Program-made: the position numbers and the translations under genes
Shown: positions 1-9,700 of the stretch, one piece after another
Layout: each line of letters opens with the position of its first letter
How positions within the stretch are numbered: position 1 is the stretch's first letter
Notes under the pieces: generated by a model
Databases searched by the model: none
What the model was told of the DNA's origin: nothing
The model's input: the letters and a program-made list of their open reading frames with translations, nothing else
From: Oscillatoriales cyanobacterium
Lineage (GTDB): Bacteria; Cyanobacteriota; Cyanobacteriia; Cyanobacteriales; Microcoleaceae
Direction of reading: 5' to 3'
Length of the DNA stretch: 64,000 nt
Assembly: GCA_004292955.1 (NCBI GenBank)
Contig: RDXX01000054.1
Location: forward strand, 1-64,000

Positions 1-1
1 T

Positions 2-565
2 GTAAGGCTAACACTGCATAATTTCAGCCCAAAAGCGTTTGGCTTCCAAGTTTTCACAACTGATAAAAAAATCCGACCCACATCTGCGGAATGTGGGCTG
101 GAATGGAAAGATGTATTTTTGGGGCGAAATAAAGATTACATCCGGTTTAGCAAGTCGTACAATGGGCGTTGCAAAAATATGCAAGTTCCAAAAACTGGCG
201 AAACTCGCATATTTAAGATATACCCTAAGCTATCCGAGTTTCTGAATCGGATCAAGCCTGCTGATGCTAAACCTACCGATTTGGTTTTCGTTAAGTTGAA
301 TGGCCGCTCCTGGGACAATAACTCGGTAAAGGATGTTTGGAATGGGAAATCTTCTGGTAGCGGCGGGGTAGTGACTCAACTTGCGGCCGACGGCTTAATA
401 AATGGCTACCTACCCTTTTACAGTTGCCGTCACACTTTCATTACCTTGATGGCTCATAGTGGCGCTGACTTACTCTTGCTAGCCACCGCCTGCGGTAACA
501 GCATAGAAGTCATTCAGCGTCATTACTTAGGGGTTGATACAACTGCTAACTTCCCCAACATCTAA
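2..565 (+). CDS. Tyrosine recombinase / phage integrase, C-terminal part (5' end outside window)
   Basis: The reading frame is open from base 2, so the gene enters from the left edge and only its catalytic C-terminal half is visible. It would cut and rejoin DNA at attachment sites through a tyrosine-DNA intermediate. The visible segment GLEWKDVF, followed by a KTGETRIF strand, matches the usual integrase fold. Near the end are YSCRHTFITLMAHSG (box II arginine, with Tyr in place of the usual first His), GNSIEVIQ (Asn where His is common) and RHY, which supplies the nucleophilic tyrosine. The segment RPTSAECGLEW resembles the box I arginine region but has one extra residue compared with R-P-S-E-type sequences. 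It may be atypical or decaying. A terminator follows directly. No attachment site can be identified from this fragment. Confidence 0.8.
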   Translation, partial: VRLTLHNFSPKAFGFQVFTTDKKIRPTSAECGLEWKDVFLGRNKDYIRFSKSYNGRCKNMQVPKTGETRIFKIYPKLSEFLNRIKPADAKPTDLVFVKLNGRSWDNNSVKDVWNGKSSGSGGVVTQLAADGLINGYLPFYSCRHTFITLMAHSGADLLLLATACGNSIEVIQRHYLGVDTTANFPNI

Positions 566-580
566 CCCAGCCCTACTTAG

Positions 581-608
581 CCCGCCCTAATAAGGCGGGT
601 TTTTTATT
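581..608 (+). terminator. Rho-independent terminator of the integrase gene
   Basis: CCCGCC, a seven-base loop and GGCGGG are followed at once by a run of T, 16 bases after the integrase stop codon. Confidence 0.85.
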
Positions 609-836
609 GTCTATACTCCCATCTTAATATACATATGTAGCCTACATATGTAATTTATAGGTAGAATAAACAGCCAATAAAGTTGCTATCGCACCTTACT
701 TACCGGACTCTAGAATATTGATAGATAGGTTTGCCTGTAGCAAGTTGATAGATGGGTCAAGGGGTAATAGTGAATCAGCCCCACAAGGGCGATCGCGATG
801 CCTAAAATAGCTGATTTGATAGAGCTGTGATAGAAT

Positions 837-977
837 TTGGGTGAGAAGAGGCTGAAAGCGTTGGCAAATAACAACTATATCACTATTATAAAACAGTGGG
901 GCCCTTACGATTCTGCTGAAGATGCGATCGCCCGACGCATCGGTTTAATTCGCGCTGGTAAATGTCAACCGCAATAA
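837..977 (+). CDS. Small hypothetical protein (46 aa, TTG start)
   Basis: A short open frame reads from a TTG at 837 (a second TTG at 861 is possible). The C-terminal half, WGPYDSAEDAIARRIG followed by LIRAGKCQPQ, is compositionally like a real protein, and I have the impression of similar short cyanobacterial proteins. The function is unknown. There is no ATG or GTG start and no strong ribosome binding site, so it may be a gene remnant left next to the integrase. The rest of the 566-1100 gap holds only the terminator and a dispersed repeat. Confidence 0.3.
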   Translation: MGEKRLKALANNNYITIIKQWGPYDSAEDAIARRIGLIRAGKCQPQ

Positions 978-987
978 ACGAACTTGG

Positions 988-1073
988 AAGGACTAAAGTC
1001 CTCACTACAAACCAGGTTCGTAGTGAGGACTTTAGTCCTTCAAACCAGGTTCGTAGTGAGGACTTTAGTCCTT
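988..1073. repeat. Dispersed palindromic repeat, three tandem/inverted copies
   Basis: The unit GTAGTGAGGACTTTAGTCCT contains the palindrome AGGACTTTAGTCCT with one mismatch. One copy is inverted at 988-1008 and two are direct at 1019-1040 and 1050-1073, joined by CAAACCAGGTTC. The same unit recurs as an inverted pair at 57692-57742. Confidence 0.8.
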
Positions 1074-1100
1074 CTTTACTGAAGTTTTTGTGACTAAAAA

Positions 1101-2456
1101 CTACTTAGATTTAGCAGGTGCCGCACTCGGTTTAGACTGCGCCGCAGCGGGCTTAGAAGGCGTCGCCTGCGGTTTCGACTCAGCCTTACTATCTCCTGTT
1201 TTACCAGTAACTTTATTGGTCAAAATTTCCAAAGCTTTCGCGTACTGCGGATCGGCCGTCGTAGCAATTTTATCGCGATCGCGCCGCAACTCCTGTTTTT
1301 GAGCGTCAGTGAGTTCAACCTGAAAATCCGGTTTAATTCCCATGTGGTTGATATCAGTGCCGTTGGGAGTAAAATACTTGGCAATTGTCACCGCCAAACC
1401 GGCACCATTTCCCACACCGCGTACTGACTGAACCAAACCCTTACCAAACGTCTTGGTTCCCACCAAAACCGCGCGCTTGTTGTCTTGCAAAGCGCCGGAT
1501 AGAATCTCGCTAGCACTTGCTGAACCGCCGTCTACGAGGACAACTAAAGGTTTGTCGGTAATCTCTCCTTTGTTTGCGGTTTGTCGATCGGCTTCACCGA
1601 CGCGATCGACCGTAGAGACGATCGTACCTTCTTTGAGCCACATCCGAGCAATTTCAATACTGCCGTAGAGCAACCCACCCGGATTGGAACGCAAGTCTAG
1701 AATATAACCCGTCACCTTTTTCTGTTCCAAATCCTTAATTGCCGATCGCATTTCCGATGCAGCGTTCGCGCTAAACTGATTTAAGCGAATATAGCCAATT
1801 TCGCCGATCGGGCTTTTCTGCACCGACTTCCGCACGGGATGAATTTCAATTTTAGCGCGTTTCAGCTTAAAATCTATTTCCTTTTTGTCCCGCAAAATAG
1901 TCAGAGTCACCTCAGTATTAGCCTGGCCGCGAATCAAACTTACCGCTTGATTCGTATCCATCCCTTCAGTAGTTTTGCCATCAATCTTAGTAATGATATC
2001 TTTTGCTAGAATACCAGCAGTAAAAGCAGGAGTATCCTCAATTGGAGAAATCACCACCAACTTCTTAGTTTTCTCATCTTGAGTCAACTGAATCCCAACT
2101 CCTGTGAGTTCACCAGAAGTTTCAACCTGCATATTTTTGAACTCTTCCGGGTTCATAAACCGCGTATAAGGATCGTCCAGCTTCTTCAGCATTTCTCGAA
2201 TTGCTTTATAAGCTTCCTCATCGCTAGTATAAGTCCGGTTCAAATAATCATTCCGCACCGCTTTCCAGTCAACCTGGTTAAAAGTGCCATCAACATAACT
2301 TTTGTCAATAATCTGCCAAACTTCATCAACCAATTCTTTAGGACTTCCCCTAAAAGAAGCCAGGGATTTAGAACTGCAACCAGTGTTGGCAAGAGTTGCA
2401 GCAGTGAGTAACACCGCTGCTGCACTTAGAACAAGCCCTCGTTTTGTTATAACCAT
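1101..2456 (-). CDS. ctpB: Carboxyl-terminal processing protease (S41 family)
   Basis: This is a periplasmic or lumenal serine protease that trims or degrades proteins from their C-termini. Residues 1-27 are a hydrophobic signal sequence ending in NTGC, which is lipoprotein-like although the -3 position is unusual. A PDZ domain spans about 105-200 (GELTGVGIQL). The S41 core follows: GYIRLNQFS, DLRSNPGGLL, then GSASASEI with the predicted nucleophile Ser314 and FGKG with general base Lys339, spaced 25 residues apart as in this family. After about residue 410 the tail is low-complexity and rich in Pro, Ala, Lys and Ser. Cyanobacteria have several Ctp paralogues. The choice of CtpB over CtpC is from remembered similarity, and a D1-processing CtpA role is less likely. 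It reads away from the integrase and is probably monocistronic. Confidence 0.9.
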   Translation of the reverse strand: MVITKRGLVLSAAAVLLTAATLANTGCSSKSLASFRGSPKELVDEVWQIIDKSYVDGTFNQVDWKAVRNDYLNRTYTSDEEAYKAIREMLKKLDDPYTRFMNPEEFKNMQVETSGELTGVGIQLTQDEKTKKLVVISPIEDTPAFTAGILAKDIITKIDGKTTEGMDTNQAVSLIRGQANTEVTLTILRDKKEIDFKLKRAKIEIHPVRKSVQKSPIGEIGYIRLNQFSANAASEMRSAIKDLEQKKVTGYILDLRSNPGGLLYGSIEIARMWLKEGTIVSTVDRVGEADRQTANKGEITDKPLVVLVDGGSASASEILSGALQDNKRAVLVGTKTFGKGLVQSVRGVGNGAGLAVTIAKYFTPNGTDINHMGIKPDFQVELTDAQKQELRRDRDKIATTADPQYAKALEILTNKVTGKTGDSKAESKPQATPSKPAAAQSKPSAAPAKSK

Positions 2457-2570
2457 TTGTCTGACGCGCGGGAGGAAAAGAGTTCAGAATAATCACGCCC
2501 AATCTAACACAGGCAAGGCTTGGTCGGATTTTGGATACATATTTATTCAACTTTGCCGAGTTGTATTCCC

Positions 2571-2763
2571 AAAAGCCACAGGCAAGATGCCTGTGCCACC
2601 ACAAGAGTTGTGGGGTGGGCATCTTGCCCGCCCCCAAAAGCCACAGGCAAGATGCCTGTGCCACCACAAGAGTTGTGGGGTGGGCATCTTGCCCGCCCCA
2701 AAAGCAACAGGCAAGATGCCTGTGCCACCACAAGAGTTGTGGGGTGGGCATCTTGCCCGCCCC
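2571..2763. repeat. Three tandem ~64-bp palindromic units (GGCAAGATGCC family)
   Basis: Units start at 2571, 2636 and 2700, with a period of 65 then 64 bp. Each contains CAGGCAAGATGCCTGTG followed by GGGTGGGCATCTTGCCCG, so each can fold as a hairpin. The array lies between the start of the Ctp gene and the 3' end of ispG. Related units occur at 20303-20370, inside dacB at 21412-21480, and at 60910-60974. The open frames seen across this array on both strands are artefacts of the repeat. Confidence 0.9.
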
Positions 2764-2790
2764 AAACCTGAAAACTATATCCAGTAAAGC

Positions 2791-4014
2791 CTACTCAGGT
2801 TCAACCCAGCGATCGTCCGACTTAATCAAATTAATCAATTCTGCCACACCTTCAGACTCAGGAACCTTCTTAATTTCATCCCGGCCGCGGTACAGAGAAA
2901 TATAACCCGGTTGCTTCCCCACATAGCCATAATCAGCATCAGCCATTTCGCCCGGCCCATTGACAATACAGCCCATCACTGCAATATCCAAACCCGTGAG
3001 ATGCTTCGTCGCCTCTCTCACTTGATGTAACACTTCCTCCAAATTAAACAAAGTGCGGCCACAGGAAGGACAAGCCACATACTCAACCATAGTTTTCCGC
3101 AATCCCAAAGCTTGCAGAATGCTGTAGCAGACAGGAATCTCCTTTTCCGGCGCCTCAGTCAGCGAGACGCGGATAGTATCGCCGATACCGTCAGCCAACA
3201 GCGGTGCGATACCAGCCGTGGATTTGATGCGCCCGTATTCGCCATCGCCAGCTTCCGTAACGCCCAAATGCAGCGGGTAATCCATCCCCAATTCGTCCAT
3301 CCGGTGCGCCATCAAGCGGTAAGCAGCCACCATCACCGGCGCGCGGGAGGCTTTCAGGGAAATCACGATGTTGCGGAAGTCCAGGGATTCGCAAATTCTA
3401 ATAAATTCCAGGGCCGATTCCACCATACCTTCCGGGGTGTCGCCGTAGGTAAACAGCATCCGTTCCGCGAGGGAACCGTGATTGACGCCGATTCGCAAAG
3501 CTTTACCTTGATCTCGCAGGGAAATCACCAGAGGTTCCAGGGTTTCGCGGATTTTATCCCCAATTTCCGCGAATTCCGCCTCAGTGTATTCGCTTCTGTC
3601 GGCTTTCGGCTTCTCGAACACGTAAAGTCCGGGATTGATTCTCACTTTGTCTACGTGTTTGGCGACTTCCAGCGCAATTTTCATCCCGTTGTGGTGGACA
3701 TCAGCAACCAGGGGCACGGCTTGGTAGGTTTCGTGCAATTTTTGCTTAATTTCGGCTAAAGCTTTGGCGTGGGCCATACTGGGCACCGTAACGCGGACGA
3801 TTTCGCAGCCAATCTCGTGCAGTCGCCGAATTCCTGCGACCGATCCGTCGATGTCGAGGGTGTCTTCGTTAATCATCGATTGTACGACGACTGGGTTGCC
3901 TCCGCCGATCGTGATACTGCCGACTTTGACGGGACGGGTTTTGCGGCGTTTGATGCTGGTGTCGAATACTGGTTGGCTAGATGCGGTTTTAGTTGGATTG
4001 GGCAGAGTTTGCAT
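2791..4014 (-). CDS. ispG: 4-hydroxy-3-methylbut-2-enyl diphosphate synthase
   Basis: This enzyme catalyses the next-to-last step of the MEP isoprenoid pathway. It reductively converts MEcPP to HMBPP using a [4Fe-4S] cluster and, in cyanobacteria, ferredoxin. The 407-residue protein has the N-terminal TIM-barrel part ([24 protein letters not shown]) and the C-terminal cluster domain. The predicted cluster ligands are Cys315 and Cys318 in ACPSCGR, Cys349 in GCIVNGPGE, and Glu356 as the fourth ligand. The length fits the family and no extra domain is present. It supplies precursors for carotenoids, the phytyl chain of chlorophyll and quinones. The gene stands alone between repeat-filled gaps. 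Confidence 0.97.
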   Translation of the reverse strand: MQTLPNPTKTASSQPVFDTSIKRRKTRPVKVGSITIGGGNPVVVQSMINEDTLDIDGSVAGIRRLHEIGCEIVRVTVPSMAHAKALAEIKQKLHETYQAVPLVADVHHNGMKIALEVAKHVDKVRINPGLYVFEKPKADRSEYTEAEFAEIGDKIRETLEPLVISLRDQGKALRIGVNHGSLAERMLFTYGDTPEGMVESALEFIRICESLDFRNIVISLKASRAPVMVAAYRLMAHRMDELGMDYPLHLGVTEAGDGEYGRIKSTAGIAPLLADGIGDTIRVSLTEAPEKEIPVCYSILQALGLRKTMVEYVACPSCGRTLFNLEEVLHQVREATKHLTGLDIAVMGCIVNGPGEMADADYGYVGKQPGYISLYRGRDEIKKVPESEGVAELINLIKSDDRWVEPE

Positions 4015-4247
4015 AATTGATGGCTGGTGTTCTCTAATTAAAGTTTATAAAATTGTGTCTGCTGTTTTTTAGGTTGCCATAGAAATGACCTGTTTGGACA
4101 AACAGGTTTTGGGTTTTGGGATTTGGGATAAAAATGCTCGCGTACCTCTCACTCACATGATGTAGGTTGGCTGCGTCGTGTTACGCAGCCATCACCGGGA
4201 AGGCGAAGATAGGTTAATTCGGTACAATTCAATAAGGTTCAGTAGTC

Positions 4248-4312
4248 GTAGGGTGTGTCGCCTCGAAAAATATTCAACAAAAATCAACAATTTCATAGCG
4301 ACGCACCTTACC
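4248..4312. mobile_element. Small inverted-repeat element (GTAGGGTGCGTCGC family)
   Basis: Ends are GTAGGGTGTGTCGCC on the left and GCGACGCACC on the right, about 65 bp apart, with an AT-rich centre. There is no coding capacity. Related copies lie at 15359-15426 and 24952-25009, and a variant with GTAGGGTGCGTCA ends at 23211-23377. The remainder of 4015-4320 holds a short hairpin at 4089-4110 and nothing else I can name. Confidence 0.7.
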
Positions 4313-4322
4313 AAATACTCGA

Positions 4323-4538
4323 TCAAATAAATGTTGGCGTAGTTAAATCTTCAAAATATTTTACTTTCCCGCGCATATCCTTAAATAATTCTTCAGTTGA
4401 AAGAGACTTTTCATACTGAGAAATTCTCACAACTGGTTTATTCCCATCCATCACTAAAATCTCTTCGCCTTCAATCTCGACAAGTTGCAATAATTCGAGT
4501 AATTGAGCGGTTAATTGACTTTTGTCAACGGTTTTCAT
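4323..4538 (-). CDS. Phd/YefM-like antitoxin, no partner visible
   Basis: This 71-residue protein begins MKTVDKSQL and contains the segment EEILVMDGNKPVVRI, typical of antitoxins that bind DNA with the N-terminal half and mask a toxin with the C-terminal tail. In such operons the toxin (often a PIN-domain RNase) usually overlaps or follows directly. Here the 300 bases downstream hold only a small repeat element and the start region of ispG, so no toxin gene fits. It is therefore an orphan antitoxin, a remnant of a pair, or a regulator acting on a toxin elsewhere. The family call rests on the overall pattern. Confidence 0.7.
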   Translation of the reverse strand: MKTVDKSQLTAQLLELLQLVEIEGEEILVMDGNKPVVRISQYEKSLSTEELFKDMRGKVKYFEDLTTPTFI

Positions 4539-4740
4539 AGGACAATAATTTGTGTTCTGTTAAAACTCTATTATATCTCAATACGATTCATTTAGAATTA
4601 GAATGCGTCAGAATAATGAGATTTTCGCTACTTTCATCACAATCTCAAAAATGACGCACGCCCGGAATAAATGGTGCGTCAGAATGAGATTTTTAGTGAT
4701 AATTGAGAATTACAAAACTGATCGAGAATTTCAAAGGTGC

Positions 4741-4846
4741 TATAGCGGTTCTCAGAAAGATGAGGTATGTTGTTGGGCTTGGGCCCTCTTGGTTTAAGGG
4801 TTGTGTGGGCTGTCAGTTATACCTCATCTTTTTGAGAAAGGCTATA
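4741..4846. mobile_element. Small inverted-repeat element (TATAGC family)
   Basis: Left end TATAGCGGTTCTCAGAAAGA (continuing TGAGGTAT) and right end ATACCTCATC...GGCTATA form imperfect ~28-bp terminal inverted repeats around about 50 bases. A longer copy lies at 23378-23628 and a single left end at 17417-17444. It carries no gene of its own. Confidence 0.75.
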
Positions 4847-4880
4847 CAAGCCCCCGGATTTATCCGTGGAATCAATCCCA

Positions 4881-4977
4881 AATCGAAAATCGAAAATCCT
4901 CTCTTCCCCCGAATTTATCCGTGGGATCGCCTCTAAAATCTAAAATCTAAAATCTAAAATCGATTGACGCACCCTAC
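4881..4977. repeat. Repeat block with four TCTAAAA heptamers, near-identical inverted copy at 23211
   Basis: The block contains AATCGAAAATCGAAAATCCT, a 'gaatttatccgtggga' segment, four copies of the TCTAAAA heptamer and the end TTGACGCACCCTACC. Read on the other strand it matches 23211-23318 almost base for base, except that the other copy has five heptamers. Confidence 0.85.
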
Positions 4978-5007
4978 CGCTGAACTACGGTATCTACAAA
5001 CTGCTAT

Positions 5008-6018
5008 TCATCCAACCGCAGAATCTAACCACGCAATTAAATCCTCTTCACTTGTAAAATCCAACAAAGCCTCTCCCAAATCATCTAACTGTGCCGCAGA
5101 TAACCCCTGGATGCGAGTTTGAATTTCCATTGTAACATCACCCACCCGCCGCACAATCTGACGCATAATTAATCCTATTTCCCCCTCAATTTTACCCCTT
5201 TCGATTCCCTGTTCAATCCCTTGTTCAATCCCTTGTTCAATCCCTTGTTCAATCCCTTGTTGAAGTCCTTGTTGTATTCCTTGTTGTATTCCCCTTTGAA
5301 TACCAATCTCTATCCCTTTTGTCACAGAACCTAGTTGGTCTTGGATAAACATTTCTCGCTTGTCTACATCATTTAATTCGTCGAGGGTCAAATTTGCTCG
5401 GTTGGCAATTCCCATCGCGGCATTAATCTCTGCAACTGACCCCAATGTCTCTGGTACTACTTCCAATGAGGGTGCGTTTTTCATGAAGTAAATCCATTTT
5501 TCTGGCAGGGTTTCGAGTTCATTCAATTCTTTTTTGAATTTCGGTAACTCGACAAACACTAATTTGATTTCGCAGTTGGGATAGACGAATTTCTCTTCGG
5601 CTTCTGTGAATTCAAAGTGCGAAATTAGTTTTTCGGTGTTTTCAAATAAGATGAAGTCGGTGATGGTTAAGGCAATGACTGGTTTTAATCTTAAGTAACC
5701 GTCTCCAGCTTTGAGTTGAGTAGAATAGGTTTTGGCTGCGTTGTACACGACTCGTTTTTCAAAGGCGGCGACGTTGAGTACCTGCATTTCCACAATTACG
5801 GTTTTGTTTCCGGTAATCTTGGCTTTGACATCCAGGTAGGTGTCTTTTAATCCTGTGACGCTTCCGGCTGAATAAGGGTCAATTATTTCTATTTCTTCGA
5901 TTGTGGATTCTCCGTTATACAGCATTGCATTTAGGAAGCTGATTAAAATTTCTGGATGTTCTGAAGATGCGAAGATTTTTTTGAATGCAAAGTCTGTTTT
6001 GGGGCTGATGAAACGCAT
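5008..6018 (-). CDS. Rpn-like PD-(D/E)XK nuclease / putative transposase with DUF4351 tail
   Basis: This 336-residue protein begins MRFISPKTDFAFKKIF, the usual start of the Rpn/PDDEXK_2 family (recombination-promoting nucleases related to transposases). The catalytic core is visible as LDVKAK (Asp63) and VEMQV (Glu77, Gln79, the E-x-Q form of the motif). Residues 230-265 are a run of GI(E/Q)QG-type tetrapeptides coded by a 12-bp tandem repeat (5203-5298) that probably makes an extended helix. The C-terminus (IMRQIVRRVG, LGEALLDFTS, DLIAWL) matches DUF4351. Family members cut DNA and may act in recombination or defence. The substrate is unknown. The gene stands alone. Confidence 0.85.
   Translation of the reverse strand: MRFISPKTDFAFKKIFASSEHPEILISFLNAMLYNGESTIEEIEIIDPYSAGSVTGLKDTYLDVKAKITGNKTVIVEMQVLNVAAFEKRVVYNAAKTYSTQLKAGDGYLRLKPVIALTITDFILFENTEKLISHFEFTEAEEKFVYPNCEIKLVFVELPKFKKELNELETLPEKWIYFMKNAPSLEVVPETLGSVAEINAAMGIANRANLTLDELNDVDKREMFIQDQLGSVTKGIEIGIQRGIQQGIQQGLQQGIEQGIEQGIEQGIEQGIERGKIEGEIGLIMRQIVRRVGDVTMEIQTRIQGLSAAQLDDLGEALLDFTSEEDLIAWLDSAVG
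5203..5298 (-). repeat. 12-bp tandem repeat inside the Rpn-like gene
   Basis: The unit TTGTTCAATCCC (top strand) is repeated with small changes (TTGTTGTATTCC) about eight times and codes for repeated G-I-E-Q / G-I-Q-Q. Unit length is a multiple of three, so copy changes keep the frame. Confidence 0.85.
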
Positions 6019-6135
6019 ATAGTTATAGTTTTTCGTGAACAGCAGATGACACTGAGGAAGATGTAGAGGTAAGAGAAAAATCTGGAGTTAGGGCGGGCAT
6101 GGGCACCGCCCTTACAAATTATCTAAATTCAGCTA

Positions 6136-6501
6136 TCAGCCTGTGGCTTCAGTAGTTGTTACAGATGACATAACTAGCTTTCCAGTTATATCCATTGTTG
6201 CCAGTTTCAACACTTCATTAAAAGCTAAACCCCGAATTTTGAGTTCCCACCGAATGCCTTTTGCTTTCATCCGCTTGGCTTTCCGCATATCAACATCCGC
6301 AGCTTTTTGATTCAGTAGCAAATGTTTCATTGCTGCTGTGGCTTCTACTTTTGTGGGATATGCAATGTAGGTGATAAATCCGCCGTCCCAGTGGTTGGCG
6401 TTGCGGATGCTGCTGATAGTCGCTACTCTCGGACTAAATCGGTTCCAGTATAAGTCGCTGTAGCCGATCGCCTGTGTGTTCACTTGGAGTTTGTTTGCCA
6501 T
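6136..6501 (-). CDS. Hypothetical protein (121 aa)
   Basis: I do not recognise this family. The protein starts MANKLQVNTQAIGYSDLYWN and is rich in aromatic residues in its first half (WNRF, HWDGGF, TYIAYPT). A basic stretch, RKAKRMKAKGIRWELKIRG, lies near residues 73-91. There is no signal peptide or membrane segment. The start is supported by a 'ggagttaag' sequence shortly upstream. It lies between the Rpn-like gene and tamB, same strand, with repeat-bearing gaps on both sides, so there is no operon context. Confidence 0.6.
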   Translation of the reverse strand: MANKLQVNTQAIGYSDLYWNRFSPRVATISSIRNANHWDGGFITYIAYPTKVEATAAMKHLLLNQKAADVDMRKAKRMKAKGIRWELKIRGLAFNEVLKLATMDITGKLVMSSVTTTEATG

Positions 6502-6590
6502 TTGACTTAACTCCTATAACCTTGTGTGCGGGGTTTGCAGTACCGTTTTGGTTTTGCTATTTATATTATAGCAAATTAATGCGGAATGGG

Positions 6591-6655
6591 GAATTGGGCA
6601 TTGGGCATTGGGCATTGGGAATTGGGCATCGCTGCACTGGGCATTGGGTGTAAAA
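6591..6655. repeat. Heptamer array (ATTGGGC)
   Basis: Several tandem copies of ATTGGGC/ATTGGGA lie downstream of tamB. This matches the short tandemly repeated heptanucleotide class known from filamentous cyanobacteria. Confidence 0.8.
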
Positions 6656-6721
6656 CTCAAGACTAAGTGCAGCGCACATCTACAAACTAATGACTCATGA
6701 CTGATGACAACTGACTAATGA

Positions 6722-9700
6722 CTAAAATCTCAATTCGTATTCGGCGGTGACGCGATTGTCTCCTTGGAAATTGGTTGAACCTCTGAGCAATATTTTGTCG
6801 TTTAAACGATACCGCACGTTGAATTCTGTTGGCTGATTTGCTGACAATACTCGAATGATTGATGCTGAAAGATTGCGGGTGATATCGGCCCCGACTTCTA
6901 AGCCTATACCGAGGGAACCTGCACCGGATGCGGCCCCTGAACTGGAACTGGCTGTTTGTCCTTCGTTTCCTCTAATTCGTGTGGGAAATAACCTAAATTC
7001 GCTCAATCCGGTGGCGTTGGTAATTACGGATTGCAGGTTGTTGAATAATCCGGCACCGGCTAAATTGGCGATCGCCAGTGTACTATCTCCCTGTCCTAAT
7101 GTTTGCACGAAACTGCCGCCTAATAGCGCTACAATCTCTGTTTGCGATCGCCCTGGAGAACTCCTCAACTCGATATTTTCGGCCAACTGGGAGGCTTTAC
7201 CCTTGACTAATGCTTGAATTCGGACACTCCGCACGCTGCCGAAACTTGTCGGTTCGTCGGCTATTTCAGACGCGACAGATGTTCCTGGAGTGCGAAACCG
7301 CGAGACTTCTTGTACCGATGTTGCTAATCTCACGTCCAATGTCGGATCGAGTCCTTGTGTTGGTACAAAGGTAGCTGTTTGTGGGTATCCCTTATCAAGC
7401 TTAAACTGCGTGGTAAACAAATTCACCGCACCCGAAGTCAACCGAATCGTACCCGCAGGGCGAATATCGTCTAAAGTTCCATTCACCGTCAAAGCCCCTG
7501 TCGCCTGAAAATTCAATATCGGCGCACTCGTTACCCGCACTCCTCGGCCTAATTTCAGCGCCAAATCGTTTAATCCAACTTCAAAGGAAGGGGAAGATGT
7601 CGGCGAAGTCGGAGTCGCAGGAGAAGTAGAAACCTCAGTCGGAGTCGTAGGGGAAGATGTCGTAGTGGAAGGGGAATCGGAAGAAGCTAACCGAGTTCCG
7701 CCCCCGCCGGCGCTGGGGAGAAATACTTCGCCGTCGTACAGTTCAATTTTACCGCTCAACTGCGGCCGCAAAGCTGTGCCCCTTGCTTGGACTTGACCGA
7801 CTGCGCCGCCGCGGTACAATCCTCTGAGATTCAATCCCAATTTATCTAGATTGACAGCCAAAGGATTCGCTGCATCGACATCGCCCTCCGCAAAAGGGAC
7901 AGACAGCGGAATCACGCCCTGGGCTACAACTTCCCCTTTACTCAATTGTCCCCGAATTCCTTCTACCCGAATTCGATCGCCCTCAAAGCGCACTGTCCCA
8001 GTCAGCCCTGTCAGCGGTTCTGGGAAAGCTCTCGCCCGGACGGTTGCATTTTCAAAATTCGCAATTCCTTGCGCTACAGGCTGTTGCAGCGTCCCTCCGA
8101 TGCGAATTTGCACCTGTCCCTTGCCATTGACCCAGGCAATTTGGGGAGTTAAGACATTAATAATTGCTAATCCTTCATTCTGCAAATTCGCCCTTAAATC
8201 TATTTGATTGTTGTCGGGTTTTACCGCAGCAAAGGGTAACTCGAAAGGCAAACTTCCCTGTACTTCAATTGGTTCGGTTTGAGTTACCAAAGCGCTGCCT
8301 CCAAAATTCAGGCGGGCGTTGCTATAACTGAAACTGCTGTCGGCTTTTTTAATCGGTTCTCCGTTTAGCGTCCCGTCCAGCAAACTTAATTCGCCGGTGG
8401 CTTGCGGATTTTCTAAACTTCCGGCTAAGTTTGCCCGCAAATTTAAGTTTCCGGTTACGTCTACAAAGGGTAATTCGATTAGTTTTGCTAACTCTTCTAC
8501 GGGTACATTTTCTACCCGCAACTGCCCGGATTGAGCTTTCTGTCCGAGTTGTCCCGAAAATCCGATCGCACTTTTGCCCGATCGAATTTCCAGCGGCAAC
8601 ACGGTTAAAATCCCGTCCTGAAAACTGCCTTCAATGCTGAACTGTTCGGCGACATATTTTCCCCACTGCCAATTATCGCCTTTGACGTTAAATTGAGCTT
8701 GCACGCCTGTTCGCAGAGAACCTGCGACTGCAATTTCGCCACCAAAAGTTCCCTGCAATTGAGATAAGGCAGGCAATTTTTCCGATGATTTCACAGCTTG
8801 CTGCTGCTGCAAGATTACTTCGATTTCTGCCAAGCGGCGCAACTGTTCGATTAACGGCGCTTCCGGTTCTCCGACTGCGACTGTTTTCACGTCACCGCTG
8901 TTACCGTAAACGGGAGGTTTCAAGCCTCTCGCGAAATCTCCTAAATTGAAATACTGCAAAGCTGCTAAAACTTGCTGCAAATTCCCCTGCTGGATGTTAA
9001 CTTTCCCGGTAAATTCGGGGTTTGCGCCTGCTTTGACGTTACCGGAAATGGAGTATTGACCGGTACCTTGCCGGAAGATGCCGTTTGTGAGAGTGGCGCT
9101 GCCGTTAGCATAGCTGAATTCGGCTTGGAAACTGTCACCTTTAATGTAGCCGATCGCCGGTTGGGCGATCGCAATTTGTCCAGTTGCTTGCAAAGTCGCT
9201 GGATTTAACGGCATCTTCCAACCGGGCACGTTGACTTGTCCTGAAACAGTACCGGTTATCGGCCCCAAACCTGCCTCTTCTCCCGGTGAGAGATTCAATG
9301 CAGCCAGCGGGAAATCGCTTAAATTAACTCGCAAAGTTTCGCCCTCAGCTTGGCCGCGGGCTACAGATTCCCCGCGTTTAACTAAGAATGATGTCGGCAG
9401 AAACGACTGATTTAAAGCGACTTCGATTTTGTCTTGGGGGCCAGCCAAACGCAAATCTACACTTTTATCGGAACTCGCCGTCACTTTTCCTGCCAGTACA
9501 GGATCGAAAGCGACTTGATTTACTGCTAAATTCCGCACTTCCACGTCGCCAACTAAACTCAGGGCGGCCAATGTTCCGGTGAGGCGCCCCGTGAAATCGA
9601 CATTGCCGCGCACAGGCTGATTTTTCTCTGAAGACTTTTTGGCACCCATGGGTGTCAAAAATGCCAACTGTTCTGCTGGCAAGGCTTCCAGGTTAAAGTT

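Noticed and set aside
2302-2905. Several overlapping open frames on both strands (110-160 aa)
   Set aside because: They run through the three-unit palindromic repeat at 2571-2763 and into the starts of real genes. Their sequence is translated repeat.
3112-3759. 215-aa open frame antisense to ispG
   Set aside because: It lies wholly within a well-conserved gene on the other strand and has no family features.
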